Shown: piece by piece, positions 1 to 7,907 of the stretch | Layout of the letters: the number at the start of each line of letters is the position of its first letter | How positions within the stretch are numbered: position 1 is the first letter of the stretch | Assembly: GCF_003344965.1 (NCBI RefSeq) | Contig: NZ_CP031194.1 | Coordinates: 4,588,001 to 4,652,000, forward strand | DNA length: 64,000 nucleotides | Direction of reading: 5' to 3' | Source of the DNA: Streptomyces paludis | GTDB lineage: Bacteria; Actinomycetota; Actinomycetes; Streptomycetales; Streptomycetaceae | Notes under the pieces: generated by a model | What the model was told of the DNA's origin: nothing | Database searches by the model: none | What the model saw: only the letters and a program-made list of their open reading frames with translations | Translations under genes and position numbers: made by a program

Positions 1-309
1 TCCGTGACCGCCGTGCGAGCCGTAACCGCCGTGCGAGCCGTAACCGCTGTGGTGCGCCTTCGGTGAGCCCGACGAGTTGACGCAGGTGTTGCCGAAGACG
101 GGGTTGAGCAGACCGATGACGTCGATGGTGTTGCCACAGAGGTTGACGGGGATGTCGACGGGCACCTGGACGCCGTTGCCCGAGAGGACGCCGGGGGAGC
201 CGGCGACTACGGCGTCGGCGTCCGCCGCCTGGGCGGATCCGCCGCTCAGGGACAGCACACTCGACGCCGCGGCGGCGGTGAGCAGCCCTTTGCTGATGAG
301 GTCTCGCAC
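1..309 (-). CDS. Long chaplin, partial at the left edge
   Basis: Secreted amyloid-forming surface protein of the chaplin family, which coats aerial hyphae and spores. The visible N-terminal 103 residues hold a signal peptide (about 1-29, ending AQA), then one chaplin domain with GSPGVLSGN and paired cysteines in NLCGN and FGNTC, then a Gly/His/Ser-rich linker with repeats of GYGSHG encoded by 18-bp direct repeats. The linker continues past the window edge, so this should be a long chaplin (ChpA-C type, usually with a second chaplin domain and a sortase signal), but that part is not visible. The GTG start is chosen because an AGGAG sits 7-8 bases upstream. The adjacent short chaplin and rodlins match the order of the S. 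coelicolor chpA-chpD-rdlA-rdlB locus. Confidence 0.88.
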   Translation of the reverse strand, partial: MRDLISKGLLTAAAASSVLSLSGGSAQAADADAVVAGSPGVLSGNGVQVPVDIPVNLCGNTIDVIGLLNPVFGNTCVNSSGSPKAHHSGYGSHGGYGSHGGHG

Positions 310-350
310 GTGGTTCTCCTGATTGATCGCCACGACGGCCGAGGCCGGCC

Positions 351-377
351 CCGGAGCGCGGAGATACCGCGCTCCGG
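351..377 (-). terminator. Hairpin between the two chaplin genes
   Basis: A perfect 11-bp stem (CCGGAGCGCGG with its complement) encloses a 5-base AGATA loop, 21 bases past the stop of the short chaplin. There is no U-tract, as is common in Streptomyces. It may limit read-through from the short to the long chaplin gene. Confidence 0.6.
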
Positions 378-397
378 AACCGGCCCGGGACACCGTG

Positions 398-631
398 TTA
401 CTTGTTGATACAGGTGTTGCCGAAGGCCGGGTTGAGCAGCGAGATGATGCCGATGCTGTTGCCGCAGATGTTGATCGGGATGTGGAGCGGCACCTGGACG
501 ACGTTGCCCGAGAGGACGCCGGGTGAGCCGACGGCGACGGCACCGGCGTCCGAGTCGGCCATGGCCGGGGCCGCGGCGCCCAGCGCCAGGACCAGTCCCG
601 CGGCGACGGCCGCGGCCTTCATGCTCTTCAT
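398..631 (-). CDS. Short chaplin
   Basis: A 77-residue chaplin consisting of a Sec signal peptide (about 1-27, cleavage after AMA) and a single hydrophobic chaplin domain with GSPGVLSGNVVQVP, ICGNSIGI and a C-terminal FGNTCINK. The two cysteines form the conserved intramolecular disulfide of the family. No sortase motif is present, so it should be a released, self-assembling amphipathic protein that lowers surface tension. The internal ATG is chosen over an upstream in-frame one because GGAAAGG precedes it and the signal peptide begins there (MKSMK). Its place beside a rodlin matches chpD of S. coelicolor, but short chaplins D-H cannot be told apart by eye. Confidence 0.93.
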   Translation of the reverse strand: MKSMKAAAVAAGLVLALGAAAPAMADSDAGAVAVGSPGVLSGNVVQVPLHIPINICGNSIGIISLLNPAFGNTCINK

Positions 632-813
632 GGTGTAGCCCTTTCCGCAGCGGCGAATACGTCCGCACGACGGTCGTGGCACGTGAGCATCCGCTTTCTC
701 AGCTCTTTACGTCCGCTGCGAAAAGTCCAACGAATGTGACGTTACGAGGAAACTGCCCCGAATTGGGTGGTACGTCGGGTTCACTCAATTGACGCAGTCG
801 CCGGGAAACGCGA

Positions 814-845
814 ACCGGCCCGGTGCGTCATTGCGCCGGGCCGGT
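814..845 (-). terminator. Hairpin after the leftward rodlin
   Basis: ACCGGCCCGG pairs perfectly with CCGGGCCGGT around a 12-base loop, 22 bases beyond the rodlin stop codon. It is placed to end the leftward rodlin transcript before the chaplin promoter region (632-813), in which I see no further gene. Confidence 0.65.
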
Positions 846-866
846 CCGTCGGCCGGGGAGCCCCGG

Positions 867-1280
867 TCAGCCGTTGGCCACACCGTTGCCCGAGAGCACC
901 GGGATGTTGTTGACGAGGTGCGACAGCGGCTCGTCCTGCTTGGCCTGCGTGGAGTTGTCCGCGCACTGCTGGTTCTGCGGGTTGGCGAGGACGTTGACGT
1001 CCTGGACGGCGACCGGCACGAGGATGCCGACCAGCGCGCCGACGTTGGCCTTGACCGGGACGCCGAGGCAGAGCTTGTTCAGCGAGCCCTGGATCAGCTC
1101 GGCCTGGGGGCTCTGGTCGCCCTTGGTCGTCGAGTTGCCGAAGGCGCTCTCGGCGCCGTTCCCGCTGAGGGAGATCGGGCCGTCGTCGTTGCCGATGGCG
1201 AGAGCGGGGGCCGCGGCGGCAGCGGTAACGCCGACTACGGAGGCGGCCACGGCCGCGCCGGCCATAATCTTCTTGATCAC
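867..1280 (-). CDS. rdlA: Rodlin (RdlA-like)
   Basis: Rodlin family protein of 137 residues, one of the proteins that arrange chaplin fibrils into the rodlet layer of aerial hyphae and spores. It has a signal peptide (about 1-28, ending APALA), then the rodlin signature: [39 protein letters not shown] and [10 protein letters not shown], ending SGNGVANG. The GTG start (VIKKIMAG) is chosen because AAGGAA lies upstream and the first residues match the rightward rodlin exactly. It is adjacent to the chaplins and divergent from a second rodlin, as rdlA is in S. coelicolor; the assignment to rdlA rather than rdlB rests on position only. Confidence 0.92.
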   Translation of the reverse strand: MIKKIMAGAAVAASVVGVTAAAAAPALAIGNDDGPISLSGNGAESAFGNSTTKGDQSPQAELIQGSLNKLCLGVPVKANVGALVGILVPVAVQDVNVLANPQNQQCADNSTQAKQDEPLSHLVNNIPVLSGNGVANG

Positions 1281-1540
1281 GGTGTGTTCCTTTGATGGTG
1301 AAGAAAAAGCAGATCCAGCGATGCAGCAATGCAGCGACCTGAACAACCATCCATTCGCTGTTTGGTTCCGATGCTTCACCCGAACGGCTTGCGGGTCGGC
1401 GTGGCATTGCCGCGCGACCGGAGTGAGTAATAGGCCATTGGAGTGAAGAGGGGGGTCCCGTCAGAACCAAAGAGGCGGGTGGGGAGTTGCTCAGAGGGCT
1501 CCGGGAACTTAGGGGCATCCGTCAGAAGGGGACTCAGATC
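1281..1540. promoter_or_regulatory. Divergent rodlin promoter region
   Basis: This 260-bp gap separates two divergent rodlin genes and must hold both promoters. It is less GC-rich than its surroundings around 1310-1375. I could not assign a sigma factor motif with confidence. No ORF in it looks coding. Confidence 0.5.
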
Positions 1541-1951
1541 GTGATCAAGAAGGTTATGGCCGGCGCGGCCGTCGCCGCCTCCGTCGTCGGCGTCTCCGCC
1601 GCCGCGGCGGCCCCGGCGCTCGCCATCGGCAACGACGGTGGACCCACGTCCGCGAGCGGCAACTTCGCCACCCAGCAGTACGGGAACATGTCGACGTACG
1701 GCGACATGAGCCCGCAGATCGCCCTCATCCAGGGCTCTTTCAACAAGCCCTGCATCGCGCTGCCGGCCAAGGCGAACCTCGGCTCCCTCATCGGCCTCGT
1801 GCCGATCGGTCTCCAGGACATCAACGTCCTGTCCTCGCCGCAGAACCAGCAGTGTGTCGAGAACTCGACGCAGACGAAGGGCGACGAGCCCCTGTCGCAC
1901 ATCCTGGACAACATCCCGATCCTGTCCGGGAACGGTGTGGCCAACCGCTGA
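1541..1951 (+). CDS. rdlB: Rodlin (RdlB-like)
   Basis: Second rodlin, 136 residues, with a signal peptide (about 1-28) and the family blocks [49 protein letters not shown] and [16 protein letters not shown]. The GTG start is preceded by GAAGGGGA and gives the same [14 protein letters not shown] leader as the divergent rodlin. Cysteines at the SFNKPC and NQQC positions are shared with the third rodlin downstream. It is followed at once by a U-tract terminator, so it is probably a single-gene transcript. Confidence 0.92.
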   Translation: MIKKVMAGAAVAASVVGVSAAAAAPALAIGNDGGPTSASGNFATQQYGNMSTYGDMSPQIALIQGSFNKPCIALPAKANLGSLIGLVPIGLQDINVLSSPQNQQCVENSTQTKGDEPLSHILDNIPILSGNGVANR

Positions 1952-1966
1952 GAAGCCGGCCGACCG

Positions 1967-2007
1967 GGCCGGCCCACCGCTGAATTCCGCGGTGGGCCGG
2001 CCTTTTT
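1967..2007 (+). terminator. Rho-independent terminator after rodlin 2
   Basis: GGCCGGCCCACCGC pairs with GCGGTGGGCCGGCC around an 8-base loop and is followed by TTTTT, beginning 15 bases after the rodlin stop. This is one of the few classical U-tract terminators in the window. Confidence 0.85.
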
Positions 2008-2120
2008 CCCGAAAAGCGTGCTACTCCATTCGGGGGAACCCCCGAAACTAATCCAGCTGCCGATGAGTTGAGCAGCTCGGATTCCACCGGTGGAATCCGA
2101 CTTTCTGGAAAGGCATTAAA

Positions 2121-2528
2121 ATGAAGAAGCTGTGGGCAACCGCTGCTGTAGCGGCGTCCATCGTCGGAGCCACGGCCGCCGCGGCGTCGCCGGCGCTGGC
2201 CATCGGTAACGACGACGGCCCGATCTCCTTCAGCGGCAACGGCGCCAGCCAGGCCTTCGGCAACCAGGCGACGAAGGGCGACATGAGCCCCCAGCTGAGC
2301 CTGGTCCAGGGCTCGCTGAACAAGCCCTGTGTCGGCCTGCCGCTCAAGGCGAACGTCGGCTCGCTCATCGGCCTCGTGCCGATCGCCGTTCAGGACATCA
2401 ACGTCCTGTCGTCGCCGCAGAACCAGCAGTGCGTCGAGAACTCGACGCAGGCCAAGGGCGACGAGGCCCTCTCGCACATCCTGGACAACATCCCGATCCT
2501 GTCCGGGAACGGCGCGGGCAACCACTGA
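2121..2528 (+). CDS. Third rodlin
   Basis: A further rodlin, 135 residues, ATG start with GGAAAGG nine bases upstream. Signal peptide about 1-28 ([20 protein letters not shown], cleavage after ALA), then [49 protein letters not shown] and a C-terminus SGNGAGNH. It is closer to the rightward rodlin in its C-terminal half and to the leftward one in the SGNGA block. It has its own upstream AT-rich gap (2008-2120) and its own terminator. S. coelicolor has two rodlins, so this copy is an extra family member, probably from local duplication. Confidence 0.92.
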   Translation: MKKLWATAAVAASIVGATAAAASPALAIGNDDGPISFSGNGASQAFGNQATKGDMSPQLSLVQGSLNKPCVGLPLKANVGSLIGLVPIAVQDINVLSSPQNQQCVENSTQAKGDEALSHILDNIPILSGNGAGNH

Positions 2529-2536
2529 TCCCCGCA

Positions 2537-2578
2537 GAGGCCCGGCCCCGCGTTCCGTACGCGGCGGCCGGGCCTCTT
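2537..2578 (+). terminator. Hairpin after the third rodlin
   Basis: AGAGGCCCGGCC pairs perfectly with GGCCGGGCCTCT around an 18-base loop, eight bases after the stop. The remaining gap up to 2824 holds no recognisable gene and should contain the promoter of the kinase gene. Confidence 0.75.
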
Positions 2579-2824
2579 GGCGTGTCCGGCTCCGTACGGC
2601 GCGATGTGCCGGGAAGGTCCGACGGCTGCGGGGGACATGACGCAGAACTTCCCGGCTCCACCATCATCCAGCGGCGCCCCGCCCCGCCGATAGGGCCGAA
2701 CAGCCCCCTCCCCGGGCCAACCGGCCCTATCCGCGCTTCCATCTTCCGTGCCCCGGGCGGAAGATGGGCAGGTCGGAGGGCTGTCGTAGGCTGCCGAGAG
2801 GGAGACCGGACCGGGGAGCACGCG

Positions 2825-4654
2825 TTGGTCAAGACGACGGACAGTTCGGGACGTTCGGACGAATCGCCGGACGACTGTCCCCGTCGGCCGACCGCCGAAC
2901 TCGTCCACCCGCCCGCACCGTCCCCGCCGCCGTCCGGCAGCCCGGACCGGATGCGCGAGCTGCTGGACGCCGTGATGAACCTCGGCCACGGGCTCGAACT
3001 GCCCGAAGTGCTACGGCGCATGGTCAAAGCGGCGGTCACCCTCACCGACGCGCGGTACGGGGCGCTCGGCGTCGTCGGTGACGGCCAGACGCTCGCGCAG
3101 TTCATCTCCGTGGGCATCAGCGACTCCGTCGCGGCGGAGATCGGCCCGACCCCCTGCGGCCGGGGGCTCCTCGGCGAGCTGATGCGCCACCCGGTGCCGC
3201 TGCGCCTCACCGACCTCACCACCCACCCCAGCCGCTACGGCTTCCCCGCGCACCACCCCGCGATGCACACCTTCCTGGGGGTGCCCGTCCGGGTGCGCGA
3301 CGAGGTCTTCGGCAACCTCTACCTCACCGAGAAGCGCGGCGGCGGCGACTTCGACGCGGACGACGAGGCCGTACTGACCACCCTGTCCATCGCCGCCGGG
3401 GTCGCCATCGAGAACGCCCGGCTGTACGAGGAGAGCCGCCGCCGGGAGCGGCGCCTCGAAGCGCTGGGCGAGATCACGCGCTCGCTGCTGTCCGGTACGG
3501 ACGCGGGCGAGGTGCTGCATCTGATCGCGGAACGCGCGATGGAGGTGGCGGGCGCCGACTGCGCCGCCGTCCTCCTGCCGAAACCCGGCACCGCGGACCC
3601 GGAGGGCCCGCCGGACGAGGGCGCCGGACCCGCGGACCTGCTGACGGTCGAGGTGGCGCGCGGCCAGGGGGCCGACCGGGTCCGGGGTGTCTCCGTACCG
3701 GCCGCCGGCTCGCTCGCCGGGCTGGCCGCCCGTACCGGAACCCCCGTGGCCAGCGCCGACGTACGGTCCGATCCGCGGGCCCATCCGCTCGGTGACGGTG
3801 TGGAAGGCAGCCTGGGGCCGGTGGTGGCCGTACCGCTCCAGATCGACACGGGTGCGCTCGGCGCGCTGCGGCTGGGGCGGCTGGCCGGGAGCCCGCCGTT
3901 CGACGAAACGGAGATCGAGCTGGTCTCCGGCTTCGCCGACCAGGCCGCGATCGCCCTCGAACTCGCCCGGCGGCGCGCCGAGTCGGAGGAGCTGGCGGTC
4001 CTGCACGACCGGGACCGGATCGCCCGGGACCTGCACGATGTCGCGATCCAGCGGCTCTTCGCGACCGGGATGACCCTCCAGAGCACCACCCGTTCCATCG
4101 CGGACCGGCCGGCCGCGGCGGAACGGGTCAGCCGGGCCGTGGACGATCTGGACACCACCATCCGCATCATCCGGTCCACGATCTTCGACCTGCGGACGGC
4201 GGACCGGCCCGGCCGGTCCGGGCTGCGCCGCCGGATGGCGGAGACCGCGCAGACGGCCGCCCGCGCGCTGGGCTTCCGGCCGGCGCTGCGGATCGAGGGG
4301 CCGGTGGACACCAATATCCCGGACGAGCTGGCCGAACAGGTGCTGGCGGTCGCCGCCGAGGCGCTCTCCAACGCGGCCAGACACGCGCGGGCCCGCCGGA
4401 TCGAGGTCGCGCTGACGGTCGCCGACGACGACACGGTGACGCTGACGGTCACGGACGACGGGGTGGGGATGCGCGGCCCGGCCGGGGACGGCTCGGCCGG
4501 GGCCGGCTCGGGTACGGGCGGTGAGCCGCCGCACACCGGCGGGCTGGCGAACATGCGCACCCGGGCCCGGCTCAACGGCGGCGCCCTCACCCTGGAGACC
4601 CCCGAGGACGGCGGTACGCGGGTGCGGTGGCGGGTGCCGTTGCCACCGGGGTGA
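2825..4654 (+). CDS. DevS/DosS-like GAF sensor histidine kinase
   Basis: Cytoplasmic two-component sensor of 609 residues: an N-terminal GAF domain (about 60-200), a second GAF domain (about 215-385), a HisKA_3 dimerisation domain with the phospho-accepting histidine in RDLHDVA (about residue 403), and a HATPase domain (N-box EALSNAARHA, G-box DDGVGM, then GGLANMRTRA). The first GAF contains HHPAMHTFLGVPVRVRDE, very like mycobacterial DevS/DosS, whose first GAF binds haem and senses O2, NO or CO; haem binding here is inference. The TTG start is chosen because GGGGAG lies seven bases upstream; longer in-frame readings run into the rodlin terminator. It ends 18 bp from the convergent response regulator, its likely partner. 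Confidence 0.88.
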   Translation: MVKTTDSSGRSDESPDDCPRRPTAELVHPPAPSPPPSGSPDRMRELLDAVMNLGHGLELPEVLRRMVKAAVTLTDARYGALGVVGDGQTLAQFISVGISDSVAAEIGPTPCGRGLLGELMRHPVPLRLTDLTTHPSRYGFPAHHPAMHTFLGVPVRVRDEVFGNLYLTEKRGGGDFDADDEAVLTTLSIAAGVAIENARLYEESRRRERRLEALGEITRSLLSGTDAGEVLHLIAERAMEVAGADCAAVLLPKPGTADPEGPPDEGAGPADLLTVEVARGQGADRVRGVSVPAAGSLAGLAARTGTPVASADVRSDPRAHPLGDGVEGSLGPVVAVPLQIDTGALGALRLGRLAGSPPFDETEIELVSGFADQAAIALELARRRAESEELAVLHDRDRIARDLHDVAIQRLFATGMTLQSTTRSIADRPAAAERVSRAVDDLDTTIRIIRSTIFDLRTADRPGRSGLRRRMAETAQTAARALGFRPALRIEGPVDTNIPDELAEQVLAVAAEALSNAARHARARRIEVALTVADDDTVTLTVTDDGVGMRGPAGDGSAGAGSGTGGEPPHTGGLANMRTRARLNGGALTLETPEDGGTRVRWRVPLPPG

Positions 4655-4672
4655 GGCCCGTACGGTGCCGGG

Positions 4673-5518
4673 TTACGGGCGGGGGCGGTCCGGGCCGTAA
4701 CCGCTGGGGCCACTGGGACCGCTGTGACCGGGGGCATGACCGGGGGCTGCCTCCCGGGCCCGTACCCGCCCGGCTATCACCGCGGCCTGCACCCGGCGGC
4801 CCACGCCGAGTTTGGCCAGGATCGAGGAGATGCGGTTCTTGACGGTCTTCTCCGCCAGGGACAGCCGGTCGGCTATCTCGCGGTTGGTCAGGCCCTCACC
4901 GATCAGGTCCAGGATCTGACGCTCCCTCGGCGCGAGCGCGTCCAGCTCGGAGGGCGCCGGTTTCCGCGCGGCGACCGGGCCGCCGCGCCCGCCGCTGTGC
5001 GGGCCGGTCCGCGGGCCGGCTTGGGGGCCGCGCAGCCGGGCCATGACCCGTGAGGTCGTACGCGGGTCGAGCATGGAGGTGCCGGCCGCGACGGTGTGTA
5101 CGGCGGCCACCAGGTCGGCGCCGTTGATCTGCTTCAGCACATAGCCGGCCGCGCCCGCCATGATGGCGTCGAAGAGCGCCTCGTCGTCGTCGAACGACGT
5201 CAGCATCAGACAGGCCAGCTCCGGCATGGCGGCGCGCAGTTCGCGGCAGACCTCGATGCCGGCGTGGTCGCCGCCCCGGTCGTCGCCCAGCCGTACGTCC
5301 AGCACCGCCACATCGGGCCGGGCGGCGGGCACCCGGGCCAGCGCCTCGCGCGCGTCGGCCGCCTCGCCGACGACCTCGATACCGTCCTCGGCCTCCAGCA
5401 GATCGCGCACCCCGCGGCGGACGACCTCGTGGTCGTCGAGAATGAAGACACGCACGGTCGCGGGGGCGGGTGTGGCGGCGCTTGTGGAGGTTGTCGCGGG
5501 CGCGACGACGGGGGGCAC
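4673..5518 (-). CDS. DevR/NarL-family response regulator
   Basis: Response regulator of 281 residues. The receiver domain (about 28-150) has DDHE near its start, the phospho-acceptor aspartate in VLDVRLGD (about 73) and the conserved lysine in YVLKQ. A LuxR-type helix-turn-helix follows (LAPRERQILDLIGEGLTNRE ... AEKTVKNRISSILAKLGV, about 190-250). That HTH is the DevR type, which fits the DevS-like kinase converging on it. The GTG start was chosen because AAGGAG lies eight bases upstream; an earlier in-frame GTG has no ribosome binding site. The C-terminal tail is Gly/Pro/Ser-rich. Unusually, kinase and regulator are tail to tail, not in one operon. Confidence 0.88.
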   Translation of the reverse strand: MPPVVAPATTSTSAATPAPATVRVFILDDHEVVRRGVRDLLEAEDGIEVVGEAADAREALARVPAARPDVAVLDVRLGDDRGGDHAGIEVCRELRAAMPELACLMLTSFDDDEALFDAIMAGAAGYVLKQINGADLVAAVHTVAAGTSMLDPRTTSRVMARLRGPQAGPRTGPHSGGRGGPVAARKPAPSELDALAPRERQILDLIGEGLTNREIADRLSLAEKTVKNRISSILAKLGVGRRVQAAVIAGRVRAREAAPGHAPGHSGPSGPSGYGPDRPRP

Positions 5519-5698
5519 GGGGGACTCCTTCGTGTTCACCCGACGCTCGCGCGCCGGGTGGGGCGGTCGCGGGTGCTCCAGTATCCCGGTCGGTTCCCGG
5601 GGCCGGAAGTGACGAACTTCATGGGGGCCGGAAGAAGCGCGCGTCGGACAGCCGCTACATTGTCGTTGCTGGTAGGAGAGTTGAGGAGATCCACACCT

Positions 5699-6277
5699 GT
5701 GCATGGCCGCCGACTGCCCTCGTGGGCCTGGGTTACCGCGCTGACCGCTGGCGCGCTCGTGGCCGTCACCTTCCTGGCCGTGGAGGCCGGAAACGGGTCA
5801 CGCCCGACCGCCACCGCACCCACCGCACAGGTCAAACCGACCGCGAGCCCGAGCCCGAAGGCGGCGGCGTCCCCCGGGCTCGGCGAGGACGTGAAGCACC
5901 AGGTGCCGACGGCGTCCGGCGAGGGGCGGCGGATCGTGTACTCGCTCGGTGAGCAGCGGGTGTGGCTGGTCGATCCCAACAACAACTACGACGACTCCTT
6001 CGCCGTGTGGCCGGGCACGATCAGCCCGGAGAAGGGGTCGTACGCGGTCTCCTTCCGGCGGGACGACGGGGTCGGTTCCGACGGGGTGTCCATCGAGCAC
6101 ATCGTCTACTTCGCGGTGAAGGAAGGCATGTCCATAGCGTTCTCGAACGCGGTGGACGGCGCGGCGCCGAGCCCCGCGCCCGGCGTGAGCACGGGCGGGA
6201 TACGGGTCGCGACGACGGCGGGCGGCGCGATATGGAAGTTCGGCGCGCTGGGCACGAAGATTTCCGTGGTCGATTAG
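5699..6277 (+). CDS. Membrane-anchored protein with a YkuD-like domain lacking the catalytic motif
   Basis: A 192-residue protein with an N-terminal transmembrane or uncleaved signal segment (WAWVTALTAGALVAVTFLAV, about 10-29), a Pro/Ser/Ala-rich linker, then a compact outside domain. That domain (YSLGEQRVWLVD, FAVWPG, PEKGSYAVSFR, IEHIVYF) looks like the beta-strands of an L,D-transpeptidase (YkuD) fold, but no SHGC catalytic motif is present. It may be a wall-associated, non-catalytic relative; the family call is by eye and uncertain. The GTG start has GAGGAG ten bases upstream. It is divergent from the response regulator; TACATT at 5656-5661 could be its -10. Confidence 0.6.
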   Translation: MHGRRLPSWAWVTALTAGALVAVTFLAVEAGNGSRPTATAPTAQVKPTASPSPKAAASPGLGEDVKHQVPTASGEGRRIVYSLGEQRVWLVDPNNNYDDSFAVWPGTISPEKGSYAVSFRRDDGVGSDGVSIEHIVYFAVKEGMSIAFSNAVDGAAPSPAPGVSTGGIRVATTAGGAIWKFGALGTKISVVD

Positions 6278-6286
6278 CCGCCGCGG

Positions 6287-7369
6287 TCAGGCGTCCTTCT
6301 TGTCGCCGGTCAGTTCGGCCGCCAGGAACAGGGCGGAGCCTGCCAGTCCCACGGCGGCGACCCAGAACCGCCAGCCGAAGTCGCCCTTGACGGTGGCTGT
6401 CACGACATAGGCGAGCAGCAGGGCCGTGAGCAGCGCGGTCTGCCACGAGGCCCGTGACCACCACACCCGCGGGCCTGACTGCTCGGCCAGCTGGAGCGCG
6501 TACACCTCGACCGGTCCGAACTCCTCGGCGGGCGAGCCGCCGGTGGCGGCCAGATGGCCGCGGGCCTCGGCGACCAGCTCGCGGGAGCGGCGGCCCGGCA
6601 CCTTGTGCCGGCCGGTCAGCAGTCCGCCGAGCAGGCGCAGCCAGTCTTCGGGGTCGGTGGGGTCGGTGGAGCCATCGTGGTTGATGGGGTCGGTGGGGGC
6701 TGTCGTGTCCTCCGGGCCGGTTACGGCGGCGGCCGACCTGCGGTTGAGCAGCCACAGCAGCCCGAGCGGGGCGAGCGCCGCCAGGGCGAGGAGCGGCGAG
6801 GGGAGCCGGGCCAGCGAAGCGTCCGGCAGCAGGGCGAACGCGGCGAAGGCCCCCGCGATCAGTACGGCGGTCCCGGCGCCCGCGAGGGCGGTGGCCCGGA
6901 TCCGGCCTGCGGCGTACAGGCCCTTGGCCATCCAGACGGCCTGCACGGTCGCCGCCAGCAGCAGGATCCCGGTCAGGCCCGCCGCGGTGACATGGAACCA
7001 GAGGCCGTCGTGCCGCATGACGTTGTACGTGTACACGCCCAGCAGTGCGCTGAGGGTGGTCAGCCCCGCCTTCCAGAAGTCGCCGGGCAGCCGGTCGGAC
7101 CGGTCCCGCCGGGCCCGTTCCGCGACGGGGACCCGCTCGCGCGCCGTCTGCGCCGCGAACTCGTCCGCCGGGCCGAAGGCGTCCTCGGGGTGCTGGCCCG
7201 TCTCGGCGCAGTGCGCGGTGACCTCGGCGAGGATGTCCTCGGTGATCTCGCGTGTCATGCCCGGGGCGAGGGCGAGCCGTAGCTCCAGCCGGTCCAGCCA
7301 CTGCTGCTCGCTGTTTCCGTCCGTCTCGCCTGTCCCGTCCGTGGGTGTGGGTGTGGGTGTCTTCGTCAT
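6287..7369 (-). CDS. HAAS-domain integral membrane protein
   Basis: A 360-residue membrane protein with two HAAS-type helical repeats (about 25-85, LDRLELRLALAPGMTREITEDIL..., and about 240-290, RSRELVAEARGHLAATGG), each followed by several hydrophobic segments (about 100-200 and 300-350). HAAS proteins are typically encoded next to a PadR-family repressor and are thought to act with it in membrane-linked signalling. Here the padR-type gene lies 36 bp upstream on the same strand, so the two form an operon. The Thr/Pro repeat at the N-terminus (TPTPTPT) is low complexity. It converges with the YkuD-like gene, nine bases apart. Confidence 0.75.
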   Translation of the reverse strand: MTKTPTPTPTDGTGETDGNSEQQWLDRLELRLALAPGMTREITEDILAEVTAHCAETGQHPEDAFGPADEFAAQTARERVPVAERARRDRSDRLPGDFWKAGLTTLSALLGVYTYNVMRHDGLWFHVTAAGLTGILLLAATVQAVWMAKGLYAAGRIRATALAGAGTAVLIAGAFAAFALLPDASLARLPSPLLALAALAPLGLLWLLNRRSAAAVTGPEDTTAPTDPINHDGSTDPTDPEDWLRLLGGLLTGRHKVPGRRSRELVAEARGHLAATGGSPAEEFGPVEVYALQLAEQSGPRVWWSRASWQTALLTALLLAYVVTATVKGDFGWRFWVAAVGLAGSALFLAAELTGDKKDA

Positions 7370-7405
7370 CGTTCCCCCTGTTTCAGGTCGGCCATATCGG
7401 ACGGG

Positions 7406-7774
7406 TCACGTCTCGCGCGGTGCGTCGGGTGCGGCGGGAGCGGCGTCCAGCAGGCCGGTCATCAGCACCGAGAAGCGGTCCCACTGCGACCGCTGCTCCG
7501 CGAACCGCTCCCGGCCCGCGGCAGTGAGGCCGTAGACCTTGCGTCCCGGTCCGCCCTCGCCGGGCTCCCAGGTCGCGGTCACCGTCCCGTCCCGCTCCAT
7601 CCGGCCCAGTACGGGATAGAGCGCGGCCCCCCGGACCTTGCCGAAACCCCGCTCGTCGAGCCGGCGCGCCAGCGCGTACCCGTGCCCGGCGCCGTCGGTG
7701 AGGACCGCGGCCAGGGCGAGTTCGAGCACGCCACGCAGCCAGCCGGTCTGCCAGTCCGCCGGATTCTCCGTCAT
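7406..7774 (-). CDS. PadR-family transcriptional regulator
   Basis: Small winged-helix repressor of 122 residues with the PadR signature: LRGVLELALAAVL, GHGYALARRL, VRGAALYPVLGRMERDGTVTATW and GRKVYGLTAAGRERF. The internal ATG is used because GAAGG lies eight bases upstream and the winged helix starts there; an upstream in-frame extension would cross the operator-like repeats. It is the first gene of an operon with the HAAS protein, and such repressors usually bind their own promoter. The likely sites are the repeats at 7805-7850. Confidence 0.88.
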   Translation of the reverse strand: MTENPADWQTGWLRGVLELALAAVLTDGAGHGYALARRLDERGFGKVRGAALYPVLGRMERDGTVTATWEPGEGGPGRKVYGLTAAGRERFAEQRSQWDRFSVLMTGLLDAAPAAPDAPRET

Positions 7775-7804
7775 GCGCCCGCCTTCTCTCCGCTCAGTCG
7801 TTGA

Positions 7805-7850
7805 GTCTATGAGTAGACGGCCTTTTTGACTAGTTGCAATTCTGACTAGT
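7805..7850. promoter_or_regulatory. Candidate PadR operator repeats
   Basis: Two copies of TGACTAGT (7827-7834 and 7843-7850, 16 bp apart; ACTAGT is itself a palindrome) and an inverted repeat GTCTA-TGAG-TAGAC (7805-7818) lie in the AT-richest part of the gap upstream of the PadR gene. The arrangement fits autoregulation. Reading leftward, TTGCAA could serve as a -35. Confidence 0.5.
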
Positions 7851-7907
7851 GGGTCCGGGGCGTCCTGGCCGCCCCGCGCGGCCAGCTCCGCCCGGTACTG
7901 TGCCGGG

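Noticed and set aside
721..746. SigmaBldN-type promoter for the short chaplin (CGTAAC and CGTTGG on the minus strand)
   Set aside because: Both elements are present but only eight bases apart, too close for a -35/-10 pair, so I could not support the assignment.
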